Positions 63,927 through 64,000 of a DNA stretch of 64,000 nucleotides are shown here, in pieces; the stretch's first letter is position 1; each line of letters opens with the position of its first letter. The translations under genes and the position numbers were made by a program. The notes under the pieces are model-generated. The model was not told the DNA's origin, did no database searches, and saw only the letters and a program-made list of their open reading frames with translations. The DNA comes from Viridibacillus arenosi (GTDB lineage: Bacteria; Bacillota; Bacilli; Bacillales_A; Planococcaceae), in contig NZ_MSPW01000008.1 of NCBI RefSeq assembly GCF_001955655.1, positions 1 to 64,000 on the forward strand, read 5' to 3'.

Positions 63927-63944
63927 ATAGTCAATGTTGAGTAT
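63927..63944. promoter_or_regulatory. PadR-type operator, copy 2, before a gene cut by the window edge
   Basis: ATAGTCAATGTTGAGTAT lies upstream of a ribosome site AAAAGGAGAATG (about 63985-63996) and a possible TTG start at 63998. The downstream gene is cut off by the edge; it is the likely target of the PadR protein. Confidence 0.6.
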
Positions 63945-64000
63945 TTAATTTTGAGTGTATAATTTTCTGCTTATTAATTTTCTTGAAAAGGAGAATGTTG

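Overview
The window is AT-rich DNA from a Gram-positive, endospore-former-like Firmicute, most likely Bacillaceae or Planococcaceae (Lysinibacillus/Solibacillus-like). This is inferred from strong GGAGG-type ribosome sites, frequent TTG/GTG starts, many Cys-anchored lipoproteins, a yndG-yndH-yndJ cluster, a Btr-like AraC/binding-protein fusion and the Bacillus order niaR-nadS / nadB-nadC-nadA. No rRNA, tRNA, CRISPR array or intact transposon was seen.

Left part, about 1-26 kb, is accessory in character. It holds the end of a YhdL-like anti-sigma factor, an alpha/beta hydrolase, several small lipoproteins, an ABC exporter pair, a small secreted protein, a beta-lactamase-fold serine hydrolase, a siderophore-type binding lipoprotein with its AraC-type regulator, an epimerase with a divergent LysR gene, a second LysR gene convergent with an aldo/keto reductase, an APH-fold kinase with a possible regulatory leader peptide, and a glyoxalase-fold protein with a fresh internal duplication. 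The intergenic spaces carry about 16 clear copies, plus several decayed ones, of an imperfect hairpin repeat built on AACTAACGGGGCAG/TTAGTTGAA, often joined to a T-tailed hairpin. I found no copy to the right of about 25.7 kb. Broken genes here include a HipA-like kinase, a tyrosine recombinase tail and a metallo-hydrolase tail.

Middle part, about 26-48 kb: a CNNM/CBS membrane protein, a short YitT protein, a two-component system in an operon with a LolA-like lipoprotein, an RNHCP gene broken by a 4-bp duplication, NUDIX hydrolases, a MarR gene whose natural start codon looks lost beside a decayed MATE pump (both with copies of the same palindrome), an orphan SUKH immunity-type gene, a DUF2332 protein, a run of small metabolic or membrane genes (GNAT, HAD, NUDIX, DUF402), a three-gene ABC-2 transporter operon, and the yndG(truncated)-yndH-yndJ operon.

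Right part, about 48-64 kb: an MFS transporter, a YdcF protein, a GNAT, a LysE exporter, a remnant of a DUF4179/DUF5643-like protein, a DUF418 membrane protein divergent from a second two-component system, and the NAD de novo synthesis locus. In that locus nadS and the nadB-nadC-nadA operon are intact around a palindromic operator, but the repressor gene niaR downstream of nadS is a frameshifted remnant, so the pathway may be unregulated. The window ends with a PadR regulator flanked by two near-identical 18-bp palindromes, the second lying in front of the next gene, which is cut off by the edge.
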